Below, in pieces: positions 51,188-52,585 of a stretch of 52,585 nucleotides of DNA (position 1 is its first letter; each line of letters begins with the position of its first letter). Under the pieces are notes generated by a model. The model had not been told where the DNA came from and made no database searches. It worked only from the letters and a program-made list of their open reading frames with translations. Position numbers and translations under genes: made by a program. Source of the DNA: Paludibacter sp. (GTDB lineage: Bacteria > Bacteroidota > Bacteroidia > Bacteroidales > Paludibacteraceae); assembly GCA_028710895.1 (NCBI GenBank), contig JAQTTH010000026.1:1-52585 (forward strand), written 5' to 3'.

Positions 51188-51769
51188 ATGCCTAAATGGG
51201 AAATAAAGAAAAAGAACTATAAAAATATTACAGATAAAATAATTATGTTATACAACGGGAAAGCAAAGGTCGTCGATACTTTCGATGAATTAAGCATCGA
51301 AATTCCAACGAAGAAAAACTGGTTCATTCTAATATGTGTGCCAATATGGCTATGTTTTTGGTTTATGGGAATAACAGATACTATAGCGAGTTTTGGTGTT
51401 GATGCATTTAGTACCATTTGGTTGATTGGATGGACTATTGGTGGATTTTCAGCAATTTACTTTTTAATATGGGGTCTGTTAGGTAAGGAGATTATCCTAA
51501 TTGATTATGAGTATCTGACAATCGAAAGATCCATTTTAGGTGTTGGAATAAAAAAGCGATTAGAAATTGCAGAAATACAAAATATAAGATATGAATTTGT
51601 TGATACAAGTTTATCATTTGAAAATCGCAACAGCTTATCTACAATAGGAATGGGAACAGGACCAATCAGAATTGATTATGGATTAAAAACCTATTCTTTT
51701 GGATTGGCTGTAGATGAGGCCGAGGCAAGTTATTTGATAGAATTGATTAAAAAGAAAACGAAAAAATAA
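51188..51769 (+). CDS. Membrane protein with bPH-like C-terminal domain, unknown function
   Basis: 193 residues. The N-terminal part is cytoplasmic and polar, then two transmembrane segments (about 45-62 and 75-98), then a C-terminal part of short strands (EIILIDYEYLTIERSILGVGIKKRLEIAEIQNIRYEF) of the type seen in bacterial PH/YcxB-like domains. I do not recognise a specific family. The start at 51188 follows the promoter closely; ATG at 51245 is an alternative that would remove the first 19 residues. Confidence 0.6.
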   Translation: MPKWEIKKKNYKNITDKIIMLYNGKAKVVDTFDELSIEIPTKKNWFILICVPIWLCFWFMGITDTIASFGVDAFSTIWLIGWTIGGFSAIYFLIWGLLGKEIILIDYEYLTIERSILGVGIKKRLEIAEIQNIRYEFVDTSLSFENRNSLSTIGMGTGPIRIDYGLKTYSFGLAVDEAEASYLIELIKKKTKK

Positions 51770-51830
51770 TTACTCTGTCATTTTTTGTGGTATAAAGAAA
51801 AGAAAATAAGAAAATGGATATATTAAAACA

Positions 51831-52484
51831 ATGAAGAGAAAAACGTACTATCTTTTTGTGTTATGCATGTGCCTCATTTTTTCAGGATGTGAGAAACATG
51901 ATATAAACCATTTCTTTAAAAATGGATTGAAGGCGGCAAACGCAGGGAATTTAAAAGATGCCATCCTGAATTTCTCAACGGTAATTATTATCAATAATCA
52001 TGCTACTGAGGCTTATCTCAACAGAGGTATTGCTTATCAAAAAATGAATAATTTCGAATTGGCTATTCAGGATTTTAGCCATGGTATACAACTGAACCCG
52101 AGGATTCAATTTGCACATTCAAACAGGGGCTATTGCTATAGTAAAATAGGCAAATATAACCTGGCACTACTAGACTATGCAGCCGAATTGAAGCTTTATC
52201 CAACTGAAATGGATGTGTATCACAAAAGAATAGAGCTATATTCTCAACTGCATAAATCCGATTTACAAATCAAAGATTTAACCACCTGTCTTAGGCTTGA
52301 TCCACACGATATTATGTGCTATTATAACAGAGCTATGGTATATCGTGATTTGAAAAAATATACATTAGCTATAGAGGATTTTGATTCATTGATTGCCCGG
52401 GACTCATCGGTTCGCTATGCCCATACTTACAGAGGGCATATACACTACTTATTAAAAGAACCCGTAGTGCATTTAGAGAAATAG
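51831..52484 (+). CDS. TPR-repeat lipoprotein
   Basis: 217 residues. The signal peptide ends in the lipobox FSGC. Five or six TPR units follow, with the pattern of consecutive units such as TEAYLNRGIAYQKMNNFELAI, QFAHSNRGYCYSKIGKYNLAL and IMCYYNRAMVYRDLKKYTLAI. TPR lipoproteins scaffold protein complexes on membranes; the partner is unknown. The last repeat breaks off in an unusual short end (HYLLKEPVVHLEK), so the protein may be slightly truncated relative to its family. Confidence 0.78.
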   Translation: MKRKTYYLFVLCMCLIFSGCEKHDINHFFKNGLKAANAGNLKDAILNFSTVIIINNHATEAYLNRGIAYQKMNNFELAIQDFSHGIQLNPRIQFAHSNRGYCYSKIGKYNLALLDYAAELKLYPTEMDVYHKRIELYSQLHKSDLQIKDLTTCLRLDPHDIMCYYNRAMVYRDLKKYTLAIEDFDSLIARDSSVRYAHTYRGHIHYLLKEPVVHLEK

Positions 52485-52491
52485 CATAAAA

Positions 52492-52563
52492 AAAGTTGTT
52501 CATTTCGGATAAAATCCGTATATTTATCTGACTACCAATCATATAAATACCATGAACAACTTT
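52492..52563. repeat. 12-bp inverted repeat spanning a gene start
   Basis: AAAGTTGTTCAT (52492-52503) is perfectly complementary to ATGAACAACTTT (52552-52563), which includes the start codon of the last gene. Between them is a small hairpin CGGAT-AAA-ATCCG (52506-52518). The layout suits either a mobile-element end or mRNA structure that masks the start codon. Confidence 0.5.
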
Positions 52564-52585
52564 CTAGCAAAGTACGAGAAAATTC
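52552..52585 (+). CDS. Start of an unidentified gene (runs off the right edge)
   Basis: ATG at 52552 opens an uninterrupted frame (MNNFLAKYEKI...) to the window end. Only eleven codons are visible, too few to identify the protein. The flanking inverted repeat would fit a transposase of an insertion sequence, but that is a guess. Confidence 0.4.
   Translation, partial: MNNFLAKYEKI

Overview
The window is AT-rich bacterial DNA that reads as a member of the phylum Bacteroidota, most likely order Bacteroidales. The evidence is: promoters of the Bacteroidetes type (TTG, 18-20 nt, TAnnTTTG) instead of sigma70 boxes; the gene order rpsU-xerC-hpf-four tRNAs-tuf; type IX secretion genes porW and porX; an ArgF' with the proline at residue 90 that marks N-succinylornithine transcarbamylase; a zinc-less sirtuin; and exported proteins whose predicted mature N-terminus is glutamine, beside a glutaminyl cyclase. 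Genus cannot be told from what I see.

Layout. 1-3.1 kb, minus strand: translation block (tuf 5' end, tRNA-Thr, -Gly, -Tyr, -Thr, hpf, xerC, rpsU) and a cobB sirtuin. 3.3-9.5 kb, plus: DUF421 membrane protein, GNAT acetyltransferase, exported esterase, SDR, cold shock protein, and a large exported MG2-like protein carrying a TonB-plug domain. 9.5-13.2 kb, minus: etfB-etfA-acyl-CoA dehydrogenase operon. 13.2-13.8 kb: non-coding, with a well-bounded candidate small RNA. 13.8-19.1 kb, plus: DUF5020 protein, glutaminyl cyclase, proB-hypothetical-proA, and an RRM protein with a structured leader. 19.1-29.6 kb, plus: CPBP protease, porW, porX, argF', apt, argB, an exported esterase and argE, closely packed.

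29.6-39.4 kb is a surface-polysaccharide region. A radical SAM/SPASM gene lies on the minus strand. Four plus-strand transferase genes follow (PF13704-type, Stealth phosphotransferase, GT2, StrF-like). They meet head-on a minus-strand run: O-antigen polymerase/ligase, Wzi, kelch lipoprotein and a GH16-fold protein with its catalytic triad replaced. A LOG-family gene and gyrB precede that run on the same strand. 42.2-43.6 kb holds a chorismate mutase translationally coupled to a DRE-TIM aldolase.

43.7-51.1 kb is the most interesting part: a divergent sulfur-assimilation locus. One arm is sulfite reductase (cysJ, cysI). The other is a sulfur-carrier gene set: a ThiS-like carrier ending GGGSF, an E1/ThiF-MoeB enzyme, a DsrE-family protein, a TusA-family protein, a JAMM metalloprotease and serine acetyltransferase (cysE). 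Together these look like a protein-thiocarboxylate route to cysteine or another thiol compound, with sulfide coming from the sulfite reductase. The right edge has a bPH-like membrane protein, a TPR lipoprotein and the first codons of a further gene, possibly the end of a mobile element.

Shine-Dalgarno sites are weak throughout, as is usual for this phylum. Start codons were therefore chosen from promoter position, overlaps and protein N-termini.
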